Shown here: positions 1-9,108 of the stretch, one piece after another
Layout: each line of letters opens with the position of its first letter
How positions within the stretch are numbered: the stretch's first letter is position 1
Source: Acinetobacter apis
GTDB taxonomy: Bacteria; Pseudomonadota; Gammaproteobacteria; Pseudomonadales; Moraxellaceae
DNA length: 64,000 bases
NCBI RefSeq assembly: GCF_900197575.1
Contig: NZ_FZLN01000002.1
Location: 1-64,000 of the forward strand
Reading direction: 5' to 3'
Notes under the pieces: generated by a model
Database searches by the model: none
Told to the model about the DNA's origin: nothing
The model's input: the letters and a program-made list of their open reading frames with translations, nothing else
Program-made: the position numbers and the translations under genes

Positions 1-285
1 TAAATTTCTATTTCTAGTCACCAATGATTCTTATATTCATTGGTAACAATCAACAAAAATCCACACAAGTTGTTCTTCATTGCTTTTAATGATTTACTTA
101 GTGACTCGTCATCAGTAAGCTAGGTCGGCTATATTACTCTCTTCTTCGAAGAAGTCAAGCAGTTGTGCTAATTATTTTTCCTCATCTCTAAACTTACTCT
201 TAAACTATAAAGTTCGTCTCTAAAACCAACTCAATAACCCAAGCTATTGTTTATCAACAAGTTTTATCTAACAGCACCGCCGATG
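1..285 (-). other. probable rRNA operon leader (no 16S in window)
   Basis: No open reading frame of note. Read leftward, this stretch follows the rRNA-type promoter at 293-320 and would be the transcribed leader of an rrn operon whose 16S gene starts left of the window. It contains a perfect 14-bp palindrome in minus orientation near 144-157 (CTTCTTCGAAGAAG) and an 8-bp hairpin near 20-44 (ACCAATGA/TCATTGGT). Both fit a structured leader. The promoter architecture is seen directly; the link to rRNA is inference because no mature rRNA sequence lies in the window. Confidence 0.5.
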
Positions 286-292
286 GATTCGC

Positions 293-320
293 ATTATAAA
301 CCATTCCCAACCCAACGCAA
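293..320 (-). promoter_or_regulatory. rRNA-type sigma70 promoter (leftward)
   Basis: On the minus strand a -35 hexamer TTGCGT (315-320), a 16-bp spacer and a perfect -10 TATAAT (293-298) are followed at once by a GCG discriminator. An A-rich UP-element-like tract (AATTAAAAAAA) lies just upstream. The 16-bp spacer, TATAATGCG and UP element are the hallmarks of rrn P1 promoters in gammaproteobacteria. It points away from pssA, out of the left edge of the window. Confidence 0.7.
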
Positions 321-431
321 CCCCTTTTTTTAATTATTCATCTCGCTTGGTCAGTTACTGTGCGTTTTAAGCCAATTTATGTGTTTTTTGATTAATTTAT
401 CTGCGTTAAAAGCAAATTTATTGCTTAAAAT

Positions 432-465
432 AAAAAAAAGCCAAAGTTTCCTTTGGCTTTTTTTA
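432..465 (-). terminator. intrinsic terminator after pssA
   Basis: Stem GCCAAAG/CTTTGGC with a 4-nt loop, flanked by A- and T-runs on both sides. It lies just beyond the pssA stop codon. The symmetric tracts mean it could also stop rightward transcription. Confidence 0.85.
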
Positions 466-480
466 TTTGAAAAGCTGCTT

Positions 481-1305
481 TTAATCTGCTGCAACTGCTG
501 GCTTTTTAGCAAAGAACGTTGTTACGAACCCTGATGCAACATAAATTAAGCACACCACCAAAATTCCAACAGGAATATTATATGTAATCGCTGCAAGCAC
601 CAAAACAACAGGTAACATGACTATAAAAGGAACTCGTTTACGGTCAACCTGTTTAAACGAATAATATTTCATGTTTGAGATCATCAAAATACCTGTTACC
701 ACCATGTAAATAGCATATGCAATTTGGGCAGTTTGGTCTTTGGTATTAAAGAAATGTGGGTAATCTTTACTGACCCATATTAAACAGACCACTAAGATTG
801 CACCAAGTGGGCTAGCAATCCCAATAAAATAGCGTTTGTCAACTGAACCAATTTGCACATTAAATCGTGCCAAGCGGAATGCTGCACAGGCGGTATAAAC
901 AAAACAACAAGCTAAACCAATACGCCCTAAGCCATGTAAGCTAAAGCTATACATTAATATGGCTGGTGCTAAACCAAATGCAATCAGATCCGAGAGTGAG
1001 TCAAGCTGCTCTCCAAATGGACTTTGCGCACCAATTGCCCTTGCAACACGCCCATCTAATCCGTCTAAACAGGCAGACAAAAAGATGGCATAAATTGCAT
1101 GCAAATAATGTCCATCCATACTGGCAATAATGGAATAAAAGCCTGACAGTAATGCTGCTGTAGTGATTAAGTTCGGCCACAAGTAAATGCCACGGCGTTG
1201 TACACGCTGACCTTCTTGTGTGTCTTCCTCTTCAATGACCTCAAAAGTTAACCCATCATGCATGTCATCTGAATAGTCATGATCTTGCTTTGATGTCTTA
1301 CTCAT
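481..1305 (-). CDS. pssA: CDP-diacylglycerol--serine O-phosphatidyltransferase
   Basis: Makes phosphatidylserine from CDP-diacylglycerol and L-serine, the precursor of phosphatidylethanolamine, in the inner membrane. The CDP-alcohol phosphotransferase signature DGxxAR-x8-G-x3-D-x3-D is complete at about residues 84-106, followed by several hydrophobic segments to the C-terminus. The first 35 residues are polar and acidic and should be cytosolic. This is the polytopic pssA type, not the peripheral phospholipase-D-like PssA of E. coli. I start at the ATG at 1305 (MSKTSKQ) because GGGGA lies 6 nt upstream; a longer reading from 1347 would run into rlmJ. It follows rlmJ by 23 bp, so the two are probably co-transcribed. 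Confidence 0.9.
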   Translation of the reverse strand: MSKTSKQDHDYSDDMHDGLTFEVIEEEDTQEGQRVQRRGIYLWPNLITTAALLSGFYSIIASMDGHYLHAIYAIFLSACLDGLDGRVARAIGAQSPFGEQLDSLSDLIAFGLAPAILMYSFSLHGLGRIGLACCFVYTACAAFRLARFNVQIGSVDKRYFIGIASPLGAILVVCLIWVSKDYPHFFNTKDQTAQIAYAIYMVVTGILMISNMKYYSFKQVDRKRVPFIVMLPVVLVLAAITYNIPVGILVVCLIYVASGFVTTFFAKKPAVAAD

Positions 1306-1328
1306 ACATATCCCCATGTATTGATGAA

Positions 1329-2186
1329 TTATTCGCCAACCAGCCATTTAACTGTGGTTGAGCCACCTAAGTCATGCATTTTCAACTCAGGCGCAAGCCA
1401 TTTCAGTGACTCGGCAGCTTGTTCTGCAAATTTCCATGGTGGATTAATCACAAGTAATCCACACCCATTTAATCCAACAGGTGTGTCATCTGGCCATACA
1501 CAAATTTCACAAACCAACTGACGGCGGATGCCTGTTTTACTCATTTTCTTTAAGAATCGGTCAATCATGGCACGGTCTTTAATTGGATACCATACTGCAA
1601 AAACGCCTGTAGGCCATTTTTTATGGGCACTTTGCAAAAGTTCAACCAATTGCGGAAAATCTTTACGCTCAATTTCATAAGGTGGATCAATCATCACCAA
1701 ACCGCGTTTTTCTTTGGGTGGAATAACGCCAAGTAAGCCTTCATAGGCATCACGTTGATGTAATCCTGCTCTTTTATCATAGATATGATGATCAAGCTGT
1801 TGAAAAACTTCAGGCTGTACTTCAAAGATCGTGGCTGTATCAACCTCACGCATTTCTTGAAGAGCAAACCAAGGAGAACCTGGATAAGCCCCTTTTCCTT
1901 CTTGCTCTCTGAGCTTTTCAACCAATTCTAAATAATGACGTACACCTTCAGGTGCCGTCTTTTTTTGCTGTGCAGATAATTGTGCAAGGCGATGAATTCC
2001 AGACAGAAACTCACCTGACTTTTGTGCTGGTGCTTCTGATAAATTGTATTTTCCTGCCCCGCCATGGGTATCGATATAGCGATATGGCTTGTCTTTTAAA
2101 TTCAAACGGCTAAGCAGTTGAAGCAATAATGTATGCTTCATCACATCAGCAAAGTTTCCAGCATGGAAGTGGTGACGGTAGTTCAT
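1329..2186 (-). CDS. rlmJ: 23S rRNA (adenine(2030)-N6)-methyltransferase RlmJ
   Basis: SAM-dependent methyltransferase that methylates A2030 of 23S rRNA. The N-terminus MNYRHHFHAGNFADVMKH is characteristic of the family. The SAM-binding segment DTHGGAG is at residues 39-45 and the catalytic DPPY motif of N6-adenine methylases is at 167-170. At 285 aa it has the usual family length. It is the first gene of a likely leftward rlmJ-pssA unit and is divergent from the oxygenase gene at 2304. Pairing with pssA is a matter of location; no functional link is known to me. Confidence 0.93.
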   Translation of the reverse strand: MNYRHHFHAGNFADVMKHTLLLQLLSRLNLKDKPYRYIDTHGGAGKYNLSEAPAQKSGEFLSGIHRLAQLSAQQKKTAPEGVRHYLELVEKLREQEGKGAYPGSPWFALQEMREVDTATIFEVQPEVFQQLDHHIYDKRAGLHQRDAYEGLLGVIPPKEKRGLVMIDPPYEIERKDFPQLVELLQSAHKKWPTGVFAVWYPIKDRAMIDRFLKKMSKTGIRRQLVCEICVWPDDTPVGLNGCGLLVINPPWKFAEQAAESLKWLAPELKMHDLGGSTTVKWLVGE

Positions 2187-2303
2187 AAGTCTATAAATTC
2201 CTCATTTCAATCGCCATATTAACATGAAAAAAAAGATCTATGCTGAATCTCAAATTGTTCTAAAATGAGTTCCTTTTGTTTATTGCTGTTTTTTTTATAT
2301 CTC

Positions 2304-2906
2304 ATGACAGATCACTTAACAACCCATTTAGATACAAATTACATGATAAATCAACTAGATGATTTAGGTTTTGTGATTCTAGATCATGTCTATCATCTTG
2401 ATTACTTGAAGAATTTATATATTGAATGTGTGCATGGATTAGATCAATTTCGTAAGGCTGCAATTCAAGATGGTATTGCACGCGATATTCGAAGTGACCA
2501 TATTTTGTGGTTAACTGATACACAAGTTCAAGCACAACAGCATATAGCCATGTTGGCTGAGTTGTCTCAACTATTAAATCAAGCCTTCTTTTTTGGCTTA
2601 AACGATATTGAAGCACATTTTGCCTGTTATAACGCAGGCGAAGCCTATGCACTGCATCGTGACAACCCTCAGCAAAAAAACCATCGCGTCATCTCAAGTG
2701 TCTTTTATCTTCATCAAACATGGCAACCACATGATGGTGGTGAATTACGGCTACAAGATCGCTCCAATCAATGGCATATGATTCAGCCCCTACCCAATCG
2801 CTTGGTAATTTTTGATAGCCATTTATTACATGAAGTGTTGCAGTCACATCAACAACGCTTGTCAATTACTGCATGGCTTAGAAATGATAAAAGCGTATGG
2901 TCTTAA
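2304..2906 (+). CDS. 2OG-Fe(II) oxygenase (SM-20/PHD-type)
   Basis: Predicted cytosolic 2-oxoglutarate- and Fe(II)-dependent dioxygenase of the prolyl-hydroxylase-like (P4Hc) group. The metal triad is visible as H118-x-D120 (LHRDN) and H176 (LLHEVL), with the 2-oxoglutarate-binding arginine at R185 (QQRLSITAW). The double-stranded beta-helix core spans about 105-195. The substrate cannot be read from sequence; ribosomal proteins or EF-Tu are known targets in related bacterial families. I chose the ATG at 2304 (MTDHLTTH), since a longer ORF from 2265 adds only a hydrophobic stretch. Neither start has a clear ribosome binding site. Confidence 0.8.
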   Translation: MTDHLTTHLDTNYMINQLDDLGFVILDHVYHLDYLKNLYIECVHGLDQFRKAAIQDGIARDIRSDHILWLTDTQVQAQQHIAMLAELSQLLNQAFFFGLNDIEAHFACYNAGEAYALHRDNPQQKNHRVISSVFYLHQTWQPHDGGELRLQDRSNQWHMIQPLPNRLVIFDSHLLHEVLQSHQQRLSITAWLRNDKSVWS

Positions 2907-2985
2907 TGCGTCTTGTTACATTGTTATGCTTTAAATTATTTAAAACCCCCTCATATTAAATAGATTGAGCTGAGAAGGATGCAAA

Positions 2986-3504
2986 ATGAGTCGTGATATT
3001 ATCGAAAGAATTGGTGCAACAGATCAGTTATATTTAGAAGAAAATTCAGCTGAACTTGCACTAGAGCGTGGCGAATTGCGCTTAGAATTGGTGCTTTTAA
3101 GTCAAAATAAACAAGAACAAACTTACTTTTTACATGAAGCTATTGCTATTTTAGAGCAAGCTCGTATTGAGTTTGAAGAGATTGCTGTTCAGCTTTATAT
3201 TCAAATTTCATTAGAATTAGTGCGTGCTTATATGTTGTATTATGAAATTTCAAAAGAGATTCGATTTGCAACAATTACACAGCAGATCTTAAAACCCATT
3301 TCGCATTTACAAGATGCTCATGTTTATTTCATGTTGGCTTATGCACATGCTGTTAAAGACGAAGTTGCTATGACACGCCATTGGCTCAACAAGTACTCAA
3401 CAACTGATGCTTTTGACCTCCAAGGTGTTAAGCAGCATCCTGCTTTTCAAAAAATGAAAGATTTAACGTGGTTTCAAACATTATTACAGCAAAAAATGCA
3501 TTAA
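2986..3504 (+). CDS. hypothetical protein, TPR-like helical
   Basis: No family recognised with certainty. The 172-aa product has no signal peptide or membrane segment and reads as a run of amphipathic helices. The C-terminal half (TPR-like pattern HVYFMLAYAHAVKDE and DLQGVKQHPAFQKMKDL) resembles the end of a tetratricopeptide-fold scaffold. A good Shine-Dalgarno (GAGAAGG) precedes the ATG by 8 nt, and a terminator follows the stop directly, so it is a real gene. It probably acts as a cytosolic protein-protein interaction module; no function is assigned. Confidence 0.7.
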   Translation: MSRDIIERIGATDQLYLEENSAELALERGELRLELVLLSQNKQEQTYFLHEAIAILEQARIEFEEIAVQLYIQISLELVRAYMLYYEISKEIRFATITQQILKPISHLQDAHVYFMLAYAHAVKDEVAMTRHWLNKYSTTDAFDLQGVKQHPAFQKMKDLTWFQTLLQQKMH

Positions 3505-3534
3505 AAAAAACACCTCAATTTGAGGTGTTTTTTT
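3503..3534. terminator. bidirectional terminator between convergent genes
   Basis: Stem ACACCTCAA/TTGAGGTGT flanked by A8 and T7 runs. It sits between the convergent TPR-like gene and mdh and can serve both. Confidence 0.9.
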
Positions 3535-3547
3535 ATGCCAACTTAGC

Positions 3548-4534
3548 TTAGTTTAATAAATGTGCAATCGCTGCGCGCTCTTCTTCAAGCTCTTGTAAGG
3601 TAATATTCATACGCTCACGGCTAAATTCATCAATTTCCAAACCTTCAATGCGTGTATATTCACCATCTTGGCAGGTCACTGGCACACCATAAATCACGCC
3701 TTCTGGAATACCATATGAACCATCTGATGGAATACCCATGGTTACCCACTGACCATTTGTCCCTAAAGCCCAATCATGGATGTGGTCAATAGCCGCATTG
3801 GCTGCTGAAGCTGCTGAAGATAAACCACGTGCATTAATTATTGCTGCACCGCGCTTACCTACAGTTGGCAAGAAATCATCTTTATTCCATGCAGCATCAT
3901 TAATTTTATCTTTTAAGCTTTCACCATGTACGATAGCAAAACGATAATCTGCATACATGGTTGGTGAGTGATTTCCCCATACCACAAGCTTTTCAATATC
4001 TGCCACTTGAACATTTGCTTTTTGAGCAAGTTGGGTCAATGCACGGTTATGGTCTAAACGAAGCATTGCTGTAAAGTTTTTTGCAGGTAAATCAGGTGCA
4101 GATTTCATAGCAATATATGCATTGGTATTTGCAGGATTTCCAACAACCAGTACTTTTACATCACGACTTGCATGATCATTGAGCGCTTTACCTTGTACAG
4201 TAAAGATTTTGGCATTTTCTTGTAAGAGATCAGCACGCTCCATACCTGGTCCACGCGGACGTGCACCCACGAGCAATGCATAGTCTGCATCTTTAAAAGC
4301 AACATTTGGATCATCTGTACAAATAATATCGGCTAATAATGGAAAGGCACAGTCATCTAATTCCATTTTTACACCTTGCAGTGCTTGCTGTGCTTTTTCA
4401 ACTGGGATTTCGAGTAATTGTAAAATCACTGGCTGATCTTTCCCTAGCATTTCGCCACTTGCAATACGGAATAATAAACTATATCCAATTTGACCTGCAG
4501 CGCCAGTAACGGCAACACGAACGGGTTGCTTCAT
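3548..4534 (-). CDS. mdh: malate dehydrogenase
   Basis: NAD-dependent oxidation of malate to oxaloacetate in the TCA cycle, cytosolic. The Rossmann loop TGAAGQIG is at residues 10-17, substrate-binding arginines lie in [10 protein letters not shown], and the catalytic Asp/His pair is in RLDHNR and [14 protein letters not shown]. The 328-aa length and these motifs place it with the MDH type shared with plants, Thermus and Burkholderia rather than the 312-aa E. coli type. The start at 4534 (MKQPVRVAV) has GGAGA 8 nt upstream; the ORF extends 11 codons further without support. A separate leftward transcript is likely, with an inverted repeat upstream (4583-4606). Confidence 0.95.
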   Translation of the reverse strand: MKQPVRVAVTGAAGQIGYSLLFRIASGEMLGKDQPVILQLLEIPVEKAQQALQGVKMELDDCAFPLLADIICTDDPNVAFKDADYALLVGARPRGPGMERADLLQENAKIFTVQGKALNDHASRDVKVLVVGNPANTNAYIAMKSAPDLPAKNFTAMLRLDHNRALTQLAQKANVQVADIEKLVVWGNHSPTMYADYRFAIVHGESLKDKINDAAWNKDDFLPTVGKRGAAIINARGLSSAASAANAAIDHIHDWALGTNGQWVTMGIPSDGSYGIPEGVIYGVPVTCQDGEYTRIEGLEIDEFSRERMNITLQELEEERAAIAHLLN

Positions 4535-4582
4535 GTAACTATCTCCAATTGACTTCATTAATCTCATTAAATCAGAACCATA

Positions 4583-4606
4583 TTGTGATTTTCTTGCAAA
4601 TCACAA
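4583..4606 (-). promoter_or_regulatory. inverted repeat upstream of mdh, candidate operator
   Basis: A perfect 8-bp inverted repeat, TTGTGATT/AATCACAA, with an 8-bp spacer lies about 50 bp upstream of the mdh start. The half-sites contain TGTGA/TCACA as in CRP sites, but the 12-bp gap between those pentamers is not the 6 bp that CRP/Vfr needs. I read it as a binding site for an unidentified regulator or a leader hairpin. Confidence 0.35.
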
Positions 4607-4683
4607 ACGCAAACAATTGTACTCCAAACTGACTGATGATGTCGTTTTAATCACAATTTTTCACGGATCATTCGCTCATTATT

Positions 4684-5349
4684 TTAATATGTGCCTTGCA
4701 CGTTAAAATTATTTGGACAGCTTGAGGCTAAAACACTCTCTGGGCAGTTTTTAAACTGTCCATTGGTTTTATAACACACACTAATATGCGTTAAAAACGT
4801 AGATCTGCCCTCTTTTTGACATGTCATATGAATACCTCGTTCAGGTAGTCCATGATTTAGACTTAAAAATTGATTTTCTAAACTTTGCTTTGAAATGCTA
4901 TGTGATGTGCTATCTGTTAATACAGCAGGTATTTTTAAATTTTGTGCATAGTTAATAATGGTTCTAAAATACTGCGATGCATTCATTTGCATACACCCAC
5001 CAACGGTTCGCCATAGTTGTGTCCGATATGGCTCATCAGGAATCACATTTGCAACAACTTTGGCTTGTAACGGCGGTAACGTTGGTGATGTTGTGGTCGC
5101 ACACTCACTGTCCATATTTTCAGGGACTAAACTTCCAATGGTTAATGAATAACCCTCTAAACATTTTCTTTGTTTTTGCTGAGTTGCATCTAATGCACAT
5201 ACTGCAGGTGTCATTTGAATATGCAGAATATATCCTAGTGGTGGTGTTTTTGCTGCCTGTGTATTTACACTTAAACAGCATACCAATGTACCACCGAACA
5301 GGATCACCACTTGAAATACCCATGACTGAGAATATTGTTTCTTAATCAT
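4684..5349 (-). CDS. RNase T2-family protein lacking catalytic histidines
   Basis: A 221-aa exported protein (signal peptide about residues 1-32, ending near TQAA) that aligns with the RNase T2/RNase I fold. The opening strand GYILHIQMTPAVC matches the family pattern. The first active-site block F-T-I-H-G-L-W-P is here LTIGSLVP, with Gly72 in place of the catalytic His. The second block E-W-x-K-H-G-x-C is LWRTVGGC, with Leu112 for Glu, Thr115 for Lys and Val116 for His. Structural cysteines are kept (C51, C63, C83, C119 and a C-terminal set). It is therefore probably not a nuclease but an RNase T2-like periplasmic binding or structural protein. It lies 55 bp downstream of slt on the same strand and may share its transcript. 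Confidence 0.75.
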   Translation of the reverse strand: MIKKQYSQSWVFQVVILFGGTLVCCLSVNTQAAKTPPLGYILHIQMTPAVCALDATQQKQRKCLEGYSLTIGSLVPENMDSECATTTSPTLPPLQAKVVANVIPDEPYRTQLWRTVGGCMQMNASQYFRTIINYAQNLKIPAVLTDSTSHSISKQSLENQFLSLNHGLPERGIHMTCQKEGRSTFLTHISVCYKTNGQFKNCPESVLASSCPNNFNVQGTY

Positions 5350-5404
5350 TCAGCTCACCTGCCACTCTTTTTCACCTGATAAAGCCACGCTCTGTCCATT
5401 TGCT

Positions 5405-7387
5405 TTACTGCTGTTGTTCAGTGCGTAATGGAATCATTTTCATCCATTTGCTTAAATATTGTTTGCCCTGTCCAAGGACAGCACCATAATGAATTGTATT
5501 GGTCATGACATTCTTTACATAATTTCGTGTTTCATCAATCGGAATGCTCTCAACATATTGATCAGCAACAAGGTTTTGATCACTAGGTTGCCATCTGAGC
5601 GCACGATTTGGGCCTGCGTTATATCCTGCGGTTGCAAGCACAGCATTATTACTCAGTTGTGACTGAATCATTGACAAATAGTATGTGCCATAGCGCACAT
5701 TGGTATTCATATCACTGAGTGCAGCAGGGTTATATGTTTCACCCATTTGCCGTGCCACAAGTTTTGCCGTGTTTGGCATAATTTGCATTAAGCCGCCTGC
5801 CCCCACATTCGACCGTGCTGTTGTCACAAAGCGACTTTCTTGGCGCATTAGCCCATATGCCCAAGCAGGATCTAATCCAACATTTCCACTGTGTAATACC
5901 ACCGCAGTTTGGTGAGGTGTTAAATAGCGAAGCGCATAATTGTGTTTATTGACTGTACGTTCTGCAGCATATATTGCGCGATCATACCAACCCATTGCAG
6001 CAGCTTTTTGTGCCGCAGCAAGTAATAAACCATCATTTTGCTTTAGATAAGCTTGTCTAACAGCCCAATTCCACTCACGGTTGCTATAAAGCGCAGGTGC
6101 CGAAATCGCTTTCAATGCAAATGCGCGGTTAAAATTGATGTCTGCATTCAGCATACTGACATCACTTGGTGTGGGTTGTGCTTGATCAAATCGGCTATAG
6201 GTTTCACCTACATGCTCTTGTGCCAATAAGTTGTGATAGTCATCACCACTTTGGGCAAGCGTCTGATAAATGCCTTTGGCTTGCTGCTTTGATGCATCAT
6301 CTTGACGTTGTTCATAAGCACGTGCTAACCAATATTGCCAACGATCTTCACGTTGCTGATCCACCCCCATCACTGAAATTGCTCGAATTAAACTTTCCCA
6401 AGCCCCAAAACGAATGGCCTGTCTTGCATAAATTTCAGCTTCTTCTTGACTAAATGGTATACCATAACTTGAATCAAAATAGTTCAATATAATGCGATTA
6501 AAGTTGTTTTTTAATACAGTTGTGCCACCAATATAAGCTACGGTTCGGTATAAATATTTTTGTACATCTGCTGGCACCCCTTCTGCTGCTCGGTTCACAG
6601 CACCTAAACCTGCAGTTAAATCACTGTCAGATAGCCGACCTAAAGCAAAAATTAAATAGGCATAATCTGCAGCATTATTTTTTGGCGCAGACCATAGATA
6701 ACCAAGTGGATTAGCTTGAATTTGAGTTAACTGAGCAATGGTAATATTGACACCCAAATTTTGTGCAACCGAAGTTGCTAATCCAATTTGTCCCGCACGA
6801 AGCTGTGTCCATAAACGCTGTTGTTTATCTTCTGTGGTCATTAAAGGACTATTAAGCATCATACGTGTTAAGCCCAAGCATAAATCAGGCATGCTATTGG
6901 TGCTTAACCACAAGTCTCGATATTCTGCAAAAACAAGCGGGTCACCTGTTTGCGCACGGGTTTGTGCAACAGCACAGCTTTCTGAACGATCAGGATTGGT
7001 AACATAAGGCAGTACAGGCACTGCATCTGCAAACATCATGACCTTGGCTTTTTCTTCCACATAATCTGCTGCTAGTTTTTCTGCCATAGCCGACTGCGGA
7101 TATTTTTGAGCAAATTGAATAATGCTATTTGGTGACTGCATCACCAAATCAGCATTTAATTTAAAATATTCAGGATAATAGCCCAAGACATCATTTTGCA
7201 TTGCCAATGCATACTGATCGAGTAATGCCGTGTTTCCACTATTTGAGGCAGTTAAAGCATCTTTGAACTGATCATTTGAAGCAAAAGATACAGTAGCCAA
7301 TGAACAACCTAACGATAAACCAAAGATCATGGCATTCAGAGGGCATTTATGCTTTTTCTGACGATGTTTTACCTGTAAATTGCTCAT
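5405..7387 (-). CDS. slt: soluble lytic murein transglycosylase
   Basis: Periplasmic lytic transglycosylase that cleaves the MurNAc-GlcNAc bond of peptidoglycan, leaving 1,6-anhydromuramyl ends. The 660-aa protein has an N-terminal signal sequence (about 1-36, cut after SFA), a long alpha-superhelical U/L domain (about 40-470), and a C-terminal SLT lysozyme-like domain. Catalytic Glu517 is in RQESRF, followed by GLMQIMPNTAK and AGYNAGP, the family's other motifs. Length and order match E. coli Slt70 (645 aa). It precedes the RNase T2-like gene by 55 bp and is divergent from miaB. Confidence 0.92.
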   Translation of the reverse strand: MSNLQVKHRQKKHKCPLNAMIFGLSLGCSLATVSFASNDQFKDALTASNSGNTALLDQYALAMQNDVLGYYPEYFKLNADLVMQSPNSIIQFAQKYPQSAMAEKLAADYVEEKAKVMMFADAVPVLPYVTNPDRSESCAVAQTRAQTGDPLVFAEYRDLWLSTNSMPDLCLGLTRMMLNSPLMTTEDKQQRLWTQLRAGQIGLATSVAQNLGVNITIAQLTQIQANPLGYLWSAPKNNAADYAYLIFALGRLSDSDLTAGLGAVNRAAEGVPADVQKYLYRTVAYIGGTTVLKNNFNRIILNYFDSSYGIPFSQEEAEIYARQAIRFGAWESLIRAISVMGVDQQREDRWQYWLARAYEQRQDDASKQQAKGIYQTLAQSGDDYHNLLAQEHVGETYSRFDQAQPTPSDVSMLNADINFNRAFALKAISAPALYSNREWNWAVRQAYLKQNDGLLLAAAQKAAAMGWYDRAIYAAERTVNKHNYALRYLTPHQTAVVLHSGNVGLDPAWAYGLMRQESRFVTTARSNVGAGGLMQIMPNTAKLVARQMGETYNPAALSDMNTNVRYGTYYLSMIQSQLSNNAVLATAGYNAGPNRALRWQPSDQNLVADQYVESIPIDETRNYVKNVMTNTIHYGAVLGQGKQYLSKWMKMIPLRTEQQQ

Positions 7388-7614
7388 AAAAACAAAAATA
7401 TCCGATCATCAATTTGACCTCATCAGTGTAATCTTTGTGCCCACTTTATTATTGTTATGTTGTGTAATTATTTACAAATTTACAGGCTTATTTACCTGCA
7501 ATGAACGCGTTACACTACTCGTTTATACAGAAAAATGCTAGTATGCGTGCTCTTTTTTTGCTGTTGTGTGAAGCCATGAGCTTCCCTGCTTAACCTTTGT
7601 ATTTAGGAGCCTAC

Positions 7615-9069
7615 ATGACGGTTCAAACTTTTATTCCTTCGCGTGCCGAAGCTGCCTCAGACAACACTGTTCACCAGCCTTTGCATCCTCATGACGTTTC
7701 AATGGTTAAAAAACTTTACATTGAAACACAAGGATGCCAAATGAATGAATATGACAGTCATCGTATGGCCGACCTTTTGGGCGACTCGCATGGATATGTA
7801 TTAACCAGCAACCCAGAAGATGCTGATATTTTACTGATGAACACCTGTTCAATCCGTGAAAAAGCACAAGAAAAAGTATTTAGCCAATTGGGACGTTGGA
7901 GAAAGCTTAAAAATAAAAATCCAGATCTTGTGATTGGTGTTGGTGGTTGTGTTGCGTCGCAAGAAGGTGACAATATCCAAAAACGTGCACCTTATGTTGA
8001 CATGGTATTTGGCCCGCAAACATTACATCGCTTGCCACAAATGCTTGATCAGCATGAAGAGCAATTGGCTGCGCCCAAAAAACAAAAAATTAAATTGGTT
8101 GATATTTCATTTCCAGATATTGAGAAATTTGATTTTTTACCTGAACCCCGTGTAGAAGGTCATAAAGCATTTGTTTCAATTATGGAAGGCTGCTCAAAAT
8201 ATTGTTCTTTTTGTGTGGTGCCTTACACCCGAGGTGAAGAAGTCTCTCGCCCATTAGATGATGTGTTATCTGAAATTGCAACACTTGCAGAAAAAGGCGT
8301 ACGCGAAGTATCGCTATTGGGTCAAAACGTCAATGGCTATCGTGGTGAAACCTTTGATGGTGGAATTTGTACCTTCCCTGAGCTGTTACGCTTGGTTGCA
8401 GAGATTCCTGGCATTGGTCGTTTACGTTATACCACATCGCATCCGCTTGAATTTTCAGATGAGCTGATTGATTGTTATCGTGACCTGCCACAAATGGTTT
8501 CGCACTTACACTTGCCAGTACAAAGCGGCTCAAATGACGTGTTACAAGGCATGAAGCGTAACCATACCATTGATGTTTACATTGATAAAATTGCAAAACT
8601 ACGTCAAGTTCGCCCTGATATGCATTTATCAAGTGATTTTATTATTGGCTTCCCAGGCGAAACAGATGTTCATTTTCAAGAGACATTAGATTTCATTCAT
8701 GCTCTCGACTTTGACCACTCATACAGCTTTATTTACTCAAAACGTCCAGGTACACCTGCCGCTGAGCTTGAAGATACTTTGCCTGAACTGATTAAAAAAG
8801 CTCGTTTGGCTCAAGTTCAAAAAGTCATTAAACAATCGAGTATTGAAAAAACTGATGCCATGCTTGGTACCAAACAACGCGTTTTGGTTGAAGGCATATC
8901 TAAAAATGATCCAACGATGCTCACAGGTACGGCGGACAATACCCGTTATGTGACATTTGAAGGCGATGTATCATTAATTGGGCAGTTTGTAGAGGTCGAA
9001 GTGATTGAAATTCAAACCTTGAATTTAGTTACTGCGAAACTCTTGAATGTTGAGGCTAACGTGGCGTAA
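7615..9069 (+). CDS. miaB: tRNA-2-methylthio-N6-dimethylallyladenosine synthase MiaB
   Basis: Radical-SAM methylthiotransferase that converts i6A37 to ms2i6A37 in tRNAs reading UNN codons. The N-terminal UPF0004 domain carries the auxiliary-cluster cysteines C41, C78 and C112; the radical SAM cluster is C193-x3-C197-x2-C200. The C-terminal TRAM domain covers about residues 410-480. The 484-aa length includes about 30 extra N-terminal residues before [13 protein letters not shown] relative to E. coli. I start at ATG 7615 because AGGAG lies 7 nt upstream; the ORF opens 6 codons earlier without a site. It is followed after 39 bp by ybeZ and ybeY, the miaB-ybeZ-ybeY order known from many gammaproteobacteria. 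Confidence 0.96.
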   Translation: MTVQTFIPSRAEAASDNTVHQPLHPHDVSMVKKLYIETQGCQMNEYDSHRMADLLGDSHGYVLTSNPEDADILLMNTCSIREKAQEKVFSQLGRWRKLKNKNPDLVIGVGGCVASQEGDNIQKRAPYVDMVFGPQTLHRLPQMLDQHEEQLAAPKKQKIKLVDISFPDIEKFDFLPEPRVEGHKAFVSIMEGCSKYCSFCVVPYTRGEEVSRPLDDVLSEIATLAEKGVREVSLLGQNVNGYRGETFDGGICTFPELLRLVAEIPGIGRLRYTTSHPLEFSDELIDCYRDLPQMVSHLHLPVQSGSNDVLQGMKRNHTIDVYIDKIAKLRQVRPDMHLSSDFIIGFPGETDVHFQETLDFIHALDFDHSYSFIYSKRPGTPAAELEDTLPELIKKARLAQVQKVIKQSSIEKTDAMLGTKQRVLVEGISKNDPTMLTGTADNTRYVTFEGDVSLIGQFVEVEVIEIQTLNLVTAKLLNVEANVA

Positions 9070-9108
9070 TGTAGGGGTATCACTTCATCACCTAATAAAG
9101 GGATACTT

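Noticed and set aside
4583..4606. CRP/Vfr binding site
   Set aside because: The TGTGA and TCACA pentamers are 12 bp apart; CRP-type sites need 6.
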